Source: Patescibacteria group bacterium (GTDB lineage: Bacteria > Patescibacteriota > Patescibacteriia > JAGPKW01). Taken from it: DNA of 29,081 nt. Every line of letters starts with the position of its first letter. Position 1 is the first letter of the stretch. Position numbers and translations under genes: made by a program. The stretch spans positions 1-29,081 of the forward strand of contig JAGPKW010000001.1 in the NCBI GenBank assembly GCA_018053685.1. The letters run 5' to 3'. This document shows, piece by piece, positions 1-9,413 of this stretch. Under the pieces are notes generated by a model, which searched no databases, was not told where the DNA came from, and saw only the letters and a program-made list of their open reading frames with translations.

Positions 1-1
1 T

Positions 2-748
2 GTAACTAATATTCTTAAAAAACAAGGTTATAATCCTGTATTAATTACAGATGAATATGGTAATACTTGGAATGAAATTACAATAGATGAAAATAGAGAT
101 AATCAAAATATTGTATTTCAAAAGACACCTCAAGAATTATTATATAAATTAAATGATATATTTGAAGATAGAACATCACTAATATTTAATATTAATAACA
201 ATAAGAATTTTGATACTAACAGTAGATTAAAAGCAATAAGAAGTCTTATTGATAATAAAGAAGTAAATTACAATAATCATTTAGAACATTTAGAAGAATA
301 CTTAGAATTATTTGAACATTTACCAGCCATATATAATTTAATAAATAAATATGGCTCAAAACAAGCTATATTAGAAGTGTATGACAATGATAATGGTTCA
401 GGTAACAATAATCTTCAACAAGAATTCATTGAAGCTGTAAACGGCTTAAAAAGCATTTTTAGAAATGTTAATAAAACAAAGTTAAATTCATTAGAAAATT
501 GGTTAGATGAAAATATAGTTGATATTAACAAAATTGACATACAGGATAAAGATGATAATGTTTTATATCCAACAGAGCAATATAGTTTAGATGTTAACAA
601 TGAGAAGTTTATTAAGTATTATTATGAATTAAGTGGTAAGAAAGAAGATATTATTACTTTTGCAAAAAGATTAAAATCTACTATAGCTACTTATAAGTTA
701 TTGGGATATAATAATGATAAGATATTAGAAATGTTAAAATGTTTATAA
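2..748 (+). CDS. C-terminal part of an unrecognised protein (cut by window edge)
   Basis: The reading frame is open from base 2 to the TAA at 746-748, so this is the 3' part of a longer gene. The GTG at 377 is only an internal valine codon. About 248 residues are visible. They are hydrophilic and rich in N, E, K and L, with predicted helices and no transmembrane segment. I recognise no catalytic motif. It ends 3 bp before the giant gene at 752 on the same strand, so the two are probably co-transcribed and may both be large virion proteins. That role is inferred only from position. Confidence 0.8.
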   Translation, partial: VTNILKKQGYNPVLITDEYGNTWNEITIDENRDNQNIVFQKTPQELLYKLNDIFEDRTSLIFNINNNKNFDTNSRLKAIRSLIDNKEVNYNNHLEHLEEYLELFEHLPAIYNLINKYGSKQAILEVYDNDNGSGNNNLQQEFIEAVNGLKSIFRNVNKTKLNSLENWLDENIVDINKIDIQDKDDNVLYPTEQYSLDVNNEKFIKYYYELSGKKEDIITFAKRLKSTIATYKLLGYNNDKILEMLKCL

Positions 749-751
749 ATT

Positions 752-3700
752 ATGAATAGTTGCAGGTATTTTACAGAACAAGAAATAACAATAGCAATGC
801 AAGCATTAAATGTAACAAAAAATGTTGCTAAAGCTATTCTTACAAGTATGCATAATGAAATGAATGGAGAAGATTTCAATGTTACTAAAGATAATATAAA
901 AAACTATATTCAAGGAAAAAAAATTTCTGAAAAAGATGAAGTATTTTTGAATAATAAAAAAGAAGCAAAAATAGCATCTCTAAAAAATGAACAGAAAAGA
1001 ATAATAGATATAAAAAATAATAAAAACAATAATAATAATTTAACAAATTCTCAAGTTAATGTATTATCAAAAATAATAGATATACAAGAAAAATTATTAG
1101 AACATTTTGAAGAAGGTACATATGCTATTTCTGTAAGTAACTTAAAAGGAGTATCTAAATTCAGACCGTCAGGAGAAGAAGTTGATATATATGCTGATTT
1201 TAAAAATTTTGGGACATTTATGCATTATATAATGGAACAATTAATATTGTTTCAAATAGATAATTCTCTTGCACAACAAATGGGTATAACAAAACCTATA
1301 GAAGGCAATATTGATGTTAGGTGGTTAGACCAAGAAATATTTAACATATTGTATGATAAATTTCAGGAAGATGAAACTAGAGCTTTTGAAATAGAAAATT
1401 TTACTAAAGAAACTATGTTTAAAGCAGTAAGTGATATGCTTTATACAGTAAGTGATTTAATTAATAAAGGTTATGTTTTATTACCAGAAGTAACATTAGG
1501 AGCTAAAGCATTTAGAGATGGAGATAATATAGTTGTTGGTAGAGTAGATATGTTAGCTATTGCTCCTAATGGCAGAATATCTATTATTGATTTTAAAACT
1601 AAGAAAGTTCAGCATATGTTGGCTGCTAATTCTAATGATCCAAATCATGTGGACGTTAGGGTTGAATTGGGATTAAATAATTATGAAATAGATTCTACAG
1701 GAGATACTTATAGTGGGTTTGTTGGTAAAAAAAGAACTACTTATGACGAATGGTTTGTACAATTAGAAATGTATTCTAATATGTTAAGACAAGCAGGTCT
1801 TGATGTTGATATTACTAATAATAAGATTATTGCATTAGCATATCAAACTACTGATGATATGTCATTTAGAGGTCAGGTTGTATTGTCATTTAGTGGATAT
1901 GATTATTACATATCTACACAAGATTACATTAAAGGAGCAAGAAAATTTTCTCATGCAACTTCTAAGTGGTTAGGTAGTAAAGAAGATGCTAAAATCCGTC
2001 AAAGCAATAAATTAGATCCATTGATGAAAATGATAGATGAAGCTATACCATATAAAGATGTTGTTCAAGAAGAAAGAATGAGTAAGGAAGAATTATATAA
2101 TATTTCTCCTACAGAAGATAAAATGCAAAAATTCTTAACAGTAGTATATGAAAATTCAAAAAAGAATTTAGAGGTATTAGAAGCTCAATTAAATGAACAT
2201 GGCATTTCTGATGAGGTTAAAAATTTAAGAAAAACACAAATAAGTTATTTAAGATCTATTATTAATGTTGTTGAAAATGGAAGTAGAGATGAACAATTAC
2301 CATTTTATAGAGGATTATTATATGCACAAACATTAGAACAAGTTGAGGAACAAATATATAGTTTAACAAAGAAATTTAATGAAATAAATAAAATATATAA
2401 TGAGGCTATTCAAAATTATATGAATAATCCTACTAAAGAAAATAAACAAAAATATCTTGATCAATATAAGATTATGATGGAAATTCATGAAGAAAATAAT
2501 GCTGTCAGTGAGATATTAAATATGTTATATGAAATAGGTGTTGAAGCTAAAAATAATCCTGCAAATAATATTACAGAAGATAGTGTTATGTATAAGAAGT
2601 TATTAGGTGCTTATGCACAACACAATTCATTACAAAACAAGTGGCAAGATGCTACAATAACAATGTTAACAGAAGTATTAAGAACAATAAGTGAGGCTGA
2701 TTTTGTCAATATTACTAAGGGGATAAGAGATGTATTTACTGTAGAAAAAAGCAAAATATTAAAAAAGATTGATAAGTTAGAAAATAATCGAAAAAGTATA
2801 TTTAACAAAATACAATCTGGATTTTTTAAAACATTAAAAAGATTTATAAATCAAGAAAAGGATATTTATGAGGATGCAAACTTAACAGAGATAGAAAAGG
2901 AAATTACAGGATTAAGAAAAAGATTACATGAGATAGATGCAATTCTTAATGGTCTTAATTATGATAGAGAAAGTTTACAAAAGATTATTGATAATATGAA
3001 AGATCCAAATTCTATATTATATTTAGGAGCAAGGACATTATACAATAAGAATTGGACAATGAGTAATGGGGCATTCGCAAGATTTCAAGCTACTGTTACA
3101 GATCAAGATTTAGGAATAGCATCTGTAGTTATTATGCTTAAAAATGCAGAAGGAATGATGAATCATAATATTACTAATGATAAAGCATTGCATGATTTGG
3201 CAAAAAATACAGATAGTATTAAAAATAAAAAAAATATAGGAGAGAAGGAATTAAATGAGAAAATAGCAGAATGGACTACTATTAAAAGATATAATAAAGA
3301 AACTAAGCAAATAGAAGATAGGAGGGTGTTTGTTTTAGTAAAACCTACATCTAATGAATTTGAAACAACATATCAAACTTATAATTATAAGTTTAGAATA
3401 TTAAAAGAAAAAGAAAAAGAACTAAGGTATGAATATAATAAAATAATAAAAGAACAACCTAAAAACCATGATGCAATAAAAGAAGCTGAAAATGCTTATT
3501 TTGAGGCTAAAAAAGAAACATATAGACATAATGCTGAATATATAGATTGGCTTGTTAAATATGCAAATTTACCATATATAGATGCTTATTATCAATTACA
3601 AAAAGGATTACCTTTAGAATATCAAGAGCAATTAGATGATATATATTTAACAATAAGTACTATAATGTCAAGAGATATTGCAGAACAAGATGATGATGAT

Positions 3701-6700
3701 TATGATACTTTATTTATGTTAAGGGCACAAATTAAAGAGATAAAACAAAAAGCTCAAAAAGAAAATCCTGAATATGCTAAAATTATAGAACAGATGGAAG
3801 GTATGTATGATGCTGATTATAATGAAGAAGCATATGAAAGAGCATTAAGAAATGCAGAGATAAAATTTAAAAATCATCCAGATTTATTGGCTAAATGGAA
3901 AAAGACATATCAAATAGAAAAATATTCTCAAGAGTGGTATGATAGAAGGAATGCAATATATGATAGATTAGGAGAAATATTTGGTAAAGATGATGTTTTA
4001 GATGCTTTATATGCAAGGAGAAATGAAATTAAAGCAAGATATAAACAAAATTATGTTTATAATCCTATATTTTACACTACAGATGAAATTAATGAATTAG
4101 ATGAAATTGATAAAGAGATAGCTGATTATATAGAGAACAAGCCAAAATATTCATTCTCTATAGAAGAAAGACAAGAAATTAAAGATTTAAAGAATGAATT
4201 AGCATCTATTCAAGAAAGCATATTATCTCCATTTTATGTTGAAAGATTTAATGAAAGAACAGACATTATGATAGCAAGAAGAAATGCTATGAATGCAGCT
4301 GCAAGTATATTAGAAAATAAACAAAAAAGATTTAAAGATAAAAATAGCACTATCACAGAAGAAGAATTGATGATGGCAGAAATGAAATATATACAAGCAG
4401 AAAATGATTTTGCAAATGTATGGAGTGAATATAGAGATTATTATAACAAATATCATGAAGATAAGTTAGGAGAATTTGATTATTTAAGATTTAATAGAGA
4501 TAGAGCAATTCCAAAATCATTTAATTATATATATAGACCTATATCTCAAAAATATATTCAAATAGTTGGTAATCCTAATTATTTTACAAAATACAATATA
4601 AAAGATGAAGCAAGAAATCCTAATTATGTTGAAGGAGTAGAAAATATGCCTTTACCTAAAGGAGTAATAAGTATAGGAGATGGTGTATATGATTTAACTC
4701 CAGAAGGAATGATGAATCCATATGTTAATCAAAAATTTAAAGATATAGTTGCTGATAAAGATTACAAAGATTATTATGATAAACTTACTACTTATTATTT
4801 TGGCTTACAGAAAAAGATGATAGGTAAAAAGATGGGATATGAAGTTCCTGGATATGCAGAAGATAAAATGGAAAATTTTAGTAGGTATGGATTTTTTAAA
4901 GGTTTATCTAGAGAAATAGCTAAGAAAATTGATAAACACATGAAGTTTGAAGGTTCACAACAAGATTATGTAGAGAATGTGTTTGGAGATTTGGGAGTTA
5001 TTAGAAGCAGATTTACAAGGCAATTAACAGAGGATATTCAAACCACAGATGCTATCAATGCTATTTATAAATTTGCTGTGGAAGCTCATTATAATAGTTC
5101 TATGCAAGAAGTACAACCACAAACAGAAGGAGCTATAGAATATTTTAAACAAATGATAAGGGATTTGGAGACTACTCAATCAGCAAATCCTGCAATGCAG
5201 AAAGAAATTGAAAAAAGAATTAAAGAATGGAGATATGCTGTAGAAGTATTAGAGTTTGAAAAAAGAAAATATATACAAGGACAAATTGATGACAGTCAAC
5301 AAAGAAAATTAAAAAAAGTAGTTAACTTATTATTTCAACACGTAAGTTTGATGAGGCTTGGTTTTGATGTTACCAATCAGTTAAAGAATTTTACAGCAGC
5401 ATCAGTACAAATGTGGTTACAAGCAGGTGGTGGTAGTAATCATTATTCTCAAAAAAATATGATGACAGCCTATAGAAAGGTTTTTGGAATAAATGGTGTT
5501 ATATCTAATTATTTAAAAGATTGGGGTAAAATCCATGATTTACATGAATCTACAATGTTATATAGAATGATGAATCCTTTGCAAAAAGATATGATAAAAT
5601 ACTACAAACAAATAACAGGTGGTAGATTAAGAAGGATGGGAGATAGATTAACTGATTTTATGGAATTAGGATATATGGTCCAAGATAAGGGAGACACAAT
5701 GATAGGTATGTTGGTTATGCATGCTGTTATGGATTCATACAAATATAAAAAGATAGATCCAATAACAAAACAACCTGTATTGGAAGATGGTAAACCTGTA
5801 TTAATTCCAGCTTCTGAATGTTATATTCAAAAACCTGATGGTACTTTAGAGATAAGAAATGATGTTGAATATACTATAGAAGATCAGTTAAAATTAAGAA
5901 GAATTATTGTAGCAGAATTAAGGAGAGCACAAGGTAACTATGCAACATCAGATATGACTAGAATGGAAGCTAATACTATTGGTAAATTAATGTTTTTCTA
6001 TAGAAAATATTTAGTACCATTGATGTTAAATAGATTTGGCATATTAAGACCATCTTGGGAAACAGGAGAAGCTACATTAGGATATTGGAGAGCATTAGCT
6101 CAAGCATATGGGGCTTTTGGTGCTAAAGCTACATTAAAACAATTCTTATTAGGTAATTTTACTAATAAGTTTGAAGATGGTGTAAGCAAATTAACATATA
6201 TTGATAATGCTAAAAATGGTAAACAAGAAATATATGAACTAGGAGATATATATGCAAGGAAAATCAATCATGCTTCAAGAGATGCTTTAGCAATGATAAT
6301 ACTTCTATCATTATCTATGATGGCATTGGGGGCTTTAAGAAGAAGGGATGATGATGATGAACCTGTAGATATTGTTACAGGGAATCTAATAAGAATATTA
6401 TGGGGTACAACAGGAGAAGCTACTAGTGTCTTTCCTTTTGGGGCAGGTACAGATGAGTATATTAGAAACTTTAGTACAGCATTACCTATGGCAAGAGAAT
6501 TATCAAAAGCATATCAAACAGTAGATAGATTGTTTAAAACAGCATTTGTGATGATAGCAGGTCAAGGAGAAGAACCAGATCCAGATATTGATGCTAATTG
6601 GTATGTAGAGTGGTATAAAGATGTGTTTTATACATCTTCATCATCAGGTTATCCAGAAGGTACAATGAAACTGAAAAAAGATTTACATGATTTAACAGGA

Positions 6701-6766
6701 TATTCTAATATTAGAGGTTTATTGCAGCCAGAAGTAAGGTTAAAAAGTATGGCATCAAGATTTTAA
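752..6766 (+). CDS. Giant 2004-aa probable virion protein with N-terminal PD-(D/E)XK (RecB-like) nuclease domain
   Basis: The ATG at 752 lies 3 bp after the upstream stop. Residues about 150-345 carry a complete RecB-type nuclease set: GTFMHYIMEQ (H157), E246 in LLPEVTLG, GRVD (D266), DFKTKK (D280, K282) and QLEMY (Q337, Y341). Residues about 430-1300 are charged, E/K/N-rich and probably largely coiled coil. The C-terminal third includes a conserved-looking stretch around LMRLGFDVTNQLKNF and FFYRKYLVPLMLNRFG, then a hydrophobic helix at about 1844-1864 followed at once by RRRDDDDE. This resembles the large multidomain proteins that podoviruses, including crAss-like phages, package and eject with their DNA. 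No DxDGD RNA polymerase motif was found. The nuclease call is firm from the motifs. The virion/ejection role is inferred from size, membrane-type end and position before the lysis genes. Confidence 0.85.
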   Translation: MNSCRYFTEQEITIAMQALNVTKNVAKAILTSMHNEMNGEDFNVTKDNIKNYIQGKKISEKDEVFLNNKKEAKIASLKNEQKRIIDIKNNKNNNNNLTNSQVNVLSKIIDIQEKLLEHFEEGTYAISVSNLKGVSKFRPSGEEVDIYADFKNFGTFMHYIMEQLILFQIDNSLAQQMGITKPIEGNIDVRWLDQEIFNILYDKFQEDETRAFEIENFTKETMFKAVSDMLYTVSDLINKGYVLLPEVTLGAKAFRDGDNIVVGRVDMLAIAPNGRISIIDFKTKKVQHMLAANSNDPNHVDVRVELGLNNYEIDSTGDTYSGFVGKKRTTYDEWFVQLEMYSNMLRQAGLDVDITNNKIIALAYQTTDDMSFRGQVVLSFSGYDYYISTQDYIKGARKFSHATSKWLGSKEDAKIRQSNKLDPLMKMIDEAIPYKDVVQEERMSKEELYNISPTEDKMQKFLTVVYENSKKNLEVLEAQLNEHGISDEVKNLRKTQISYLRSIINVVENGSRDEQLPFYRGLLYAQTLEQVEEQIYSLTKKFNEINKIYNEAIQNYMNNPTKENKQKYLDQYKIMMEIHEENNAVSEILNMLYEIGVEAKNNPANNITEDSVMYKKLLGAYAQHNSLQNKWQDATITMLTEVLRTISEADFVNITKGIRDVFTVEKSKILKKIDKLENNRKSIFNKIQSGFFKTLKRFINQEKDIYEDANLTEIEKEITGLRKRLHEIDAILNGLNYDRESLQKIIDNMKDPNSILYLGARTLYNKNWTMSNGAFARFQATVTDQDLGIASVVIMLKNAEGMMNHNITNDKALHDLAKNTDSIKNKKNIGEKELNEKIAEWTTIKRYNKETKQIEDRRVFVLVKPTSNEFETTYQTYNYKFRILKEKEKELRYEYNKIIKEQPKNHDAIKEAENAYFEAKKETYRHNAEYIDWLVKYANLPYIDAYYQLQKGLPLEYQEQLDDIYLTISTIMSRDIAEQDDDDYDTLFMLRAQIKEIKQKAQKENPEYAKIIEQMEGMYDADYNEEAYERALRNAEIKFKNHPDLLAKWKKTYQIEKYSQEWYDRRNAIYDRLGEIFGKDDVLDALYARRNEIKARYKQNYVYNPIFYTTDEINELDEIDKEIADYIENKPKYSFSIEERQEIKDLKNELASIQESILSPFYVERFNERTDIMIARRNAMNAAASILENKQKRFKDKNSTITEEELMMAEMKYIQAENDFANVWSEYRDYYNKYHEDKLGEFDYLRFNRDRAIPKSFNYIYRPISQKYIQIVGNPNYFTKYNIKDEARNPNYVEGVENMPLPKGVISIGDGVYDLTPEGMMNPYVNQKFKDIVADKDYKDYYDKLTTYYFGLQKKMIGKKMGYEVPGYAEDKMENFSRYGFFKGLSREIAKKIDKHMKFEGSQQDYVENVFGDLGVIRSRFTRQLTEDIQTTDAINAIYKFAVEAHYNSSMQEVQPQTEGAIEYFKQMIRDLETTQSANPAMQKEIEKRIKEWRYAVEVLEFEKRKYIQGQIDDSQQRKLKKVVNLLFQHVSLMRLGFDVTNQLKNFTAASVQMWLQAGGGSNHYSQKNMMTAYRKVFGINGVISNYLKDWGKIHDLHESTMLYRMMNPLQKDMIKYYKQITGGRLRRMGDRLTDFMELGYMVQDKGDTMIGMLVMHAVMDSYKYKKIDPITKQPVLEDGKPVLIPASECYIQKPDGTLEIRNDVEYTIEDQLKLRRIIVAELRRAQGNYATSDMTRMEANTIGKLMFFYRKYLVPLMLNRFGILRPSWETGEATLGYWRALAQAYGAFGAKATLKQFLLGNFTNKFEDGVSKLTYIDNAKNGKQEIYELGDIYARKINHASRDALAMIILLSLSMMALGALRRRDDDDEPVDIVTGNLIRILWGTTGEATSVFPFGAGTDEYIRNFSTALPMARELSKAYQTVDRLFKTAFVMIAGQGEEPDPDIDANWYVEWYKDVFYTSSSSGYPEGTMKLKKDLHDLTGYSNIRGLLQPEVRLKSMASRF

Positions 6767-6870
6767 AAAAAAATAATTAATAAATGTTGTAAAGATCAAA
6801 AAAAATAAGTATCTTGTAGTGATGAACCTTTAAAGAAATAAATATGTATAACTATTAAAAAATAAATATT

Positions 6871-7254
6871 ATGGATTTTTTCTTACAGTATGTTTTAGTT
6901 CCATTATCTACATTATTGATTGGTGCATTAGGAACTTATATTAATTATGTTTTTTTACCAAAACATCAAAAAGTTAAAGAAGAAGCAGATAATAAAGCAA
7001 CTGCTATTGAAAAATTATTGCAGACAATAGATGAGATGTTGATTAAATATTCTGATTCACAAACTAAACTTATTGAAACAACAGAAAAATTAACAACTAA
7101 AGAATTGGAAATAAAAAGATTAGAACATAAAGTTTCTGAATTGGAAATTAGATTAAAGAATTTAGAATATGAACTAGCAATATCTAAGGGAGAGTCAGTA
7201 GAAGAATATAGGGCTAGGCAGATAAAAAAAAATCAAAAATTAGAAAATCAATAA
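6871..7254 (+). CDS. Membrane-anchored coiled-coil protein of the lysis module (holin- or spanin-like)
   Basis: A 127-residue protein with one hydrophobic segment at residues about 3-29 (containing VLVPLSTLLIGALGTYINYV), then a long charged heptad-like region (about 33-115) rich in E, K and L. There is no cleavable signal or lipobox. It ends 3 bp before the amidase gene. This topology fits an inner-membrane spanin (Rz-like) or a class III-like holin/antiholin. The placement next to the endolysin supports a role in lysis, but the sequence does not separate these options. A 104-bp AT-rich gap precedes it. Confidence 0.7.
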   Translation: MDFFLQYVLVPLSTLLIGALGTYINYVFLPKHQKVKEEADNKATAIEKLLQTIDEMLIKYSDSQTKLIETTEKLTTKELEIKRLEHKVSELEIRLKNLEYELAISKGESVEEYRARQIKKNQKLENQ

Positions 7255-7257
7255 AAG

Positions 7258-7854
7258 ATGAAAACAATAATATTAGCAGCAGCACACTCTAAAGATACGC
7301 CAGGCAAACAAAGTCCTGATGGAACATTCAAAGAATGGGAGTGGTCTAGAGAAGTATTACAAATAGTTAAGATAGGATTAAGACAAAATGGAGTTAAAAC
7401 AGTTGTAATAGCTCCAGAAAGTGAACCTTCAACAGCATGGTTGAAAAAAAACAGAGTTGATGTAGCAAATAAAATTGATAATGCATTTTATTTTTCTTTA
7501 CATGTGAACGCAGCACCAGGACAAGGTTGGCAACAAGCAAGAGGTATTGAAATCTGGACAAGTAAAGGTCAAACAAAAAGTGATGAATATGCTACTAAAA
7601 TATTCATTGCTTTAAGAAATGAATTTGAAAAAGATTTTTCAGATTTCAAACTATTCTGGAGAACAGATATGTCTGATGGGGACATAGATAAAGAAGCTAA
7701 TTTTACAGAATTGCTTTCAAAACATCCATCTGTATTACTTGAGTTTCTGTTTATGAACAATAAAACTGATTTAAAATATTTAAATGATATAACTATTAAG
7801 ACAAGGTTAGCTAATGTTTTAATAGATGAACTTACAAAAATTGCATTTTCTTAG
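7258..7854 (+). CDS. N-acetylmuramoyl-L-alanine amidase (Amidase_3 type), endolysin
   Basis: A 198-residue single-domain amidase that would cut the bond between N-acetylmuramic acid and the peptide stem of host peptidoglycan at the end of infection. Visible features of the zinc amidase_3 fold are H10 in AAAHSKDTPGK, E26/E28 in KEWEWS, H82 in YFSLHVNAAP (zinc ligands) and E162 in VLLEFLFMNN (catalytic glutamate). There is no cell-wall-binding domain and no signal peptide, as in many endolysins that need a holin. It is the last gene of the + strand block and is followed directly by a terminator. Confidence 0.9.
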   Translation: MKTIILAAAHSKDTPGKQSPDGTFKEWEWSREVLQIVKIGLRQNGVKTVVIAPESEPSTAWLKKNRVDVANKIDNAFYFSLHVNAAPGQGWQQARGIEIWTSKGQTKSDEYATKIFIALRNEFEKDFSDFKLFWRTDMSDGDIDKEANFTELLSKHPSVLLEFLFMNNKTDLKYLNDITIKTRLANVLIDELTKIAFS

Positions 7855-7865
7855 TTTCATGTCTC

Positions 7866-7904
7866 AAAAAAAGGGGTTGATTTATTCTTCCCCTTCTTTT
7901 TTTT
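7866..7904. terminator. Bidirectional intrinsic terminator between convergent blocks
   Basis: An A7 run, GGGG (7873-7876), a 13-nt loop, CCCC (7890-7893), then TTC and a T8 run. The A and T tracts extend the stem and give a U-tract in either direction. It lies between the ends of the amidase gene (+) and the Nudix-like gene (-), so it can stop transcription from both sides. Confidence 0.8.
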
Positions 7905-7952
7905 AATAGTTAAATATTGGTTTGTGTACCTTAATTGTTTTGTTTAGTTTTT

Positions 7953-8402
7953 TTATTCTTCACATTCTCCTAATGCAAATTTATTCATGTATAATAAGAT
8001 TCTATTAAGATCTTCTTTAGGGATAAATATTATATTAGGATCTTTTACCCATTTAAATTTAGGTTCATTAATAAAAGGCAATTTAATGTTCTTTAATGAT
8101 AAAGCATATATTATTTGAACATCTTGATTACCTTCATAAATATCATCAACTATAAATAAAGGTTCAAATGTTTTGTTAAATAATATATTCTTTTTATGAT
8201 CTTTTTCTAAAAAAAATAAGTTAAGATTAGCATTATGATATAAATATTGTGATATACAACCATACAATCCCTCATTATAATCTAATTTTGCAGTAGGAAT
8301 AGTATATGTATTTTCTCCTACTTGTTCCATAAGCAAATATCTATCATCTTCTATTATAATAGATAGCATTATTCTTGAAACTAGACCTCTTTGTTTTTCC
8401 AT
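7953..8402 (-). CDS. Nudix-fold protein with degenerate catalytic box
   Basis: A 149-residue protein. The N-terminal strand pattern (RIMLSIIIEDDRYLLMEQ) and the following YTIPTAKLDYNEG match the start of a Nudix hydrolase domain. The Nudix box GX5EX7REUXEEXGU can be laid on residues 38-60 with exact spacing, but reads A-X5-E44-X7-QYLYHNANL. The metal-binding REUXEE core is therefore replaced and hydrolysis is unlikely. It may bind a nucleotide or act as a scaffold. It is the last gene of the - strand, 15 bp after the winged-helix gene. The start is ATG in an AATTATG context. Nudix fold assignment is by motif spacing only. Confidence 0.65.
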   Translation of the reverse strand: MEKQRGLVSRIMLSIIIEDDRYLLMEQVGENTYTIPTAKLDYNEGLYGCISQYLYHNANLNLFFLEKDHKKNILFNKTFEPLFIVDDIYEGNQDVQIIYALSLKNIKLPFINEPKFKWVKDPNIIFIPKEDLNRILLYMNKFALGECEE

Positions 8403-8417
8403 AATTATAATATATTT

Positions 8418-9002
8418 TTATTCTGTTCCATAATATTGAAAGCCATTTTCTTGATTATCAATACTATCTTCATTATATAATATGTCTGCTAATGTTGAAG
8501 ATGTTACACTACCAGCTGTTTTTTTTATAAAATATTTAGAATTTCTTAAATATGTATAGTCATCATTAAAAGATGCAATATACTTTTTAGTTATTCTCAA
8601 CACATCACTCCATGAATATTCAGGATACTTATCAAAGAACCAAATGAAAGATTCTCTAAGTTCTTTTGGGTTAGCTCTATAATATACAGTAGAATTTCCC
8701 ATTCTTTCTTTAGGAAACATTTCATTATATTTCTGTATATTATCATCCCATTCTTTGTTGGTTATTGATTTATTAGAACTTGCCATTACCTTTTCAACAC
8801 CTTGTAATAATTTAATGCCTTTATCAGTAATTTCATAATTATCATTATTTTTAATTAAATAACCATATTGTTCTAATCTTTTTAATTCAACAATAACATT
8901 TATATAATTGGAATATCCAACTTTTTTATAATAAGTATATAGAGCTAATAATCCATTTGGTGTGATGTTGTTTTTTATTAAATATTTAATTACTTTTTCC
9001 AT
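8418..9002 (-). CDS. Winged-helix DNA-binding-like protein with phage-type C-terminal domain
   Basis: A 194-residue protein. Residues about 1-65 have the helix-turn-helix plus wing pattern of a small winged-helix domain (VIVELKRLEQYGYLI, then YEITDKGIKLL). Residues about 80-175 form a second domain containing FFDKYPEYSWSDV and DYTYLRNSKYFIKK, a pattern I associate with uncharacterised proteins of Bacteroidota phages. A role in transcription or replication control is plausible but not shown. It is preceded by a 135-bp gap holding a GC-rich hairpin and followed closely by the Nudix-like gene. Confidence 0.6.
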   Translation of the reverse strand: MEKVIKYLIKNNITPNGLLALYTYYKKVGYSNYINVIVELKRLEQYGYLIKNNDNYEITDKGIKLLQGVEKVMASSNKSITNKEWDDNIQKYNEMFPKERMGNSTVYYRANPKELRESFIWFFDKYPEYSWSDVLRITKKYIASFNDDYTYLRNSKYFIKKTAGSVTSSTLADILYNEDSIDNQENGFQYYGTE

Positions 9003-9066
9003 TTCATTATTTTTATTATATTATAGTGTGATGTGAATAGTTTTTTTGGTTTTCTATTTTCTTCTA

Positions 9067-9099
9067 CCCCCCCCTTAGATGTATTCTTTGGGGGTTTTT
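9067..9099 (+). terminator. C8/G5 hairpin followed by T5, oriented to the + strand
   Basis: Eight C residues (9067-9074), a 15-nt spacer, GGGGG (9090-9094) and TTTTT (9095-9099). The U-tract is on the + side, while the genes on both sides are on the - strand. It would therefore stop antisense transcription, or mark an insertion boundary. A GCTAAC core like that of the repeat at 10028 follows at 9100. On the - strand it has no U-tract. Confidence 0.5.
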
Positions 9100-9137
9100 G
9101 CTAACCGTAAAAATATTCATTTGTTCGTTTCTATTAT

Positions 9138-9365
9138 TCAACTACCTATATCTATCTCAAAATCAATTTCACGTTTATTGCAGTCATATTGCTGCTCGAT
9201 TTGAGCTTTTATCTTATCGTATAGGTTGCATTCATCATAGGTTAATGTAGTATTCCATTCTAAAAATTTAGTCAATTTCATTCTTTTTAATATTTCTACT
9301 AACACATCAGACTTATCTCGTGTTCGTCCATTGCTTAACCATAATTTAATCTTAAAAACTTTCAT
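9138..9365 (-). CDS. Hypothetical 75-aa protein
   Basis: Not recognised. A charged soluble protein with several basic residues at the N-terminus (MKVFKIKLWLSNGRTRDK) and an acidic end (EIDFEIDIGS). The start is ATG in AATTATG context. First gene at the low-coordinate side of the accessory island. Its codons use more C and G than the replication genes to the right. Confidence 0.6.
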   Translation of the reverse strand: MKVFKIKLWLSNGRTRDKSDVLVEILKRMKLTKFLEWNTTLTYDECNLYDKIKAQIEQQYDCNKREIDFEIDIGS

Positions 9366-9413
9366 AATTTTAAATTTTAAATCTGTTATTTATTATCTTT
9401 AATTAACTGGTAA

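Noticed and set aside
377..748. Separate 123-aa gene starting at GTG 377
   Set aside because: The frame is open upstream to base 2 with the same composition, so 377 is internal to a truncated gene.
752..6766. Giant protein as a crAss-type virion RNA polymerase
   Set aside because: No DxDGD catalytic motif was seen, and the identifiable enzyme is a RecB-like nuclease.
6787..6816. Possible + strand promoter TTG-N20-TATCTTG before the membrane/coiled-coil gene
   Set aside because: The -7 element matches TAnnTTTG at too few positions and the -33 lacks TTTG. Expression from upstream is sufficient.
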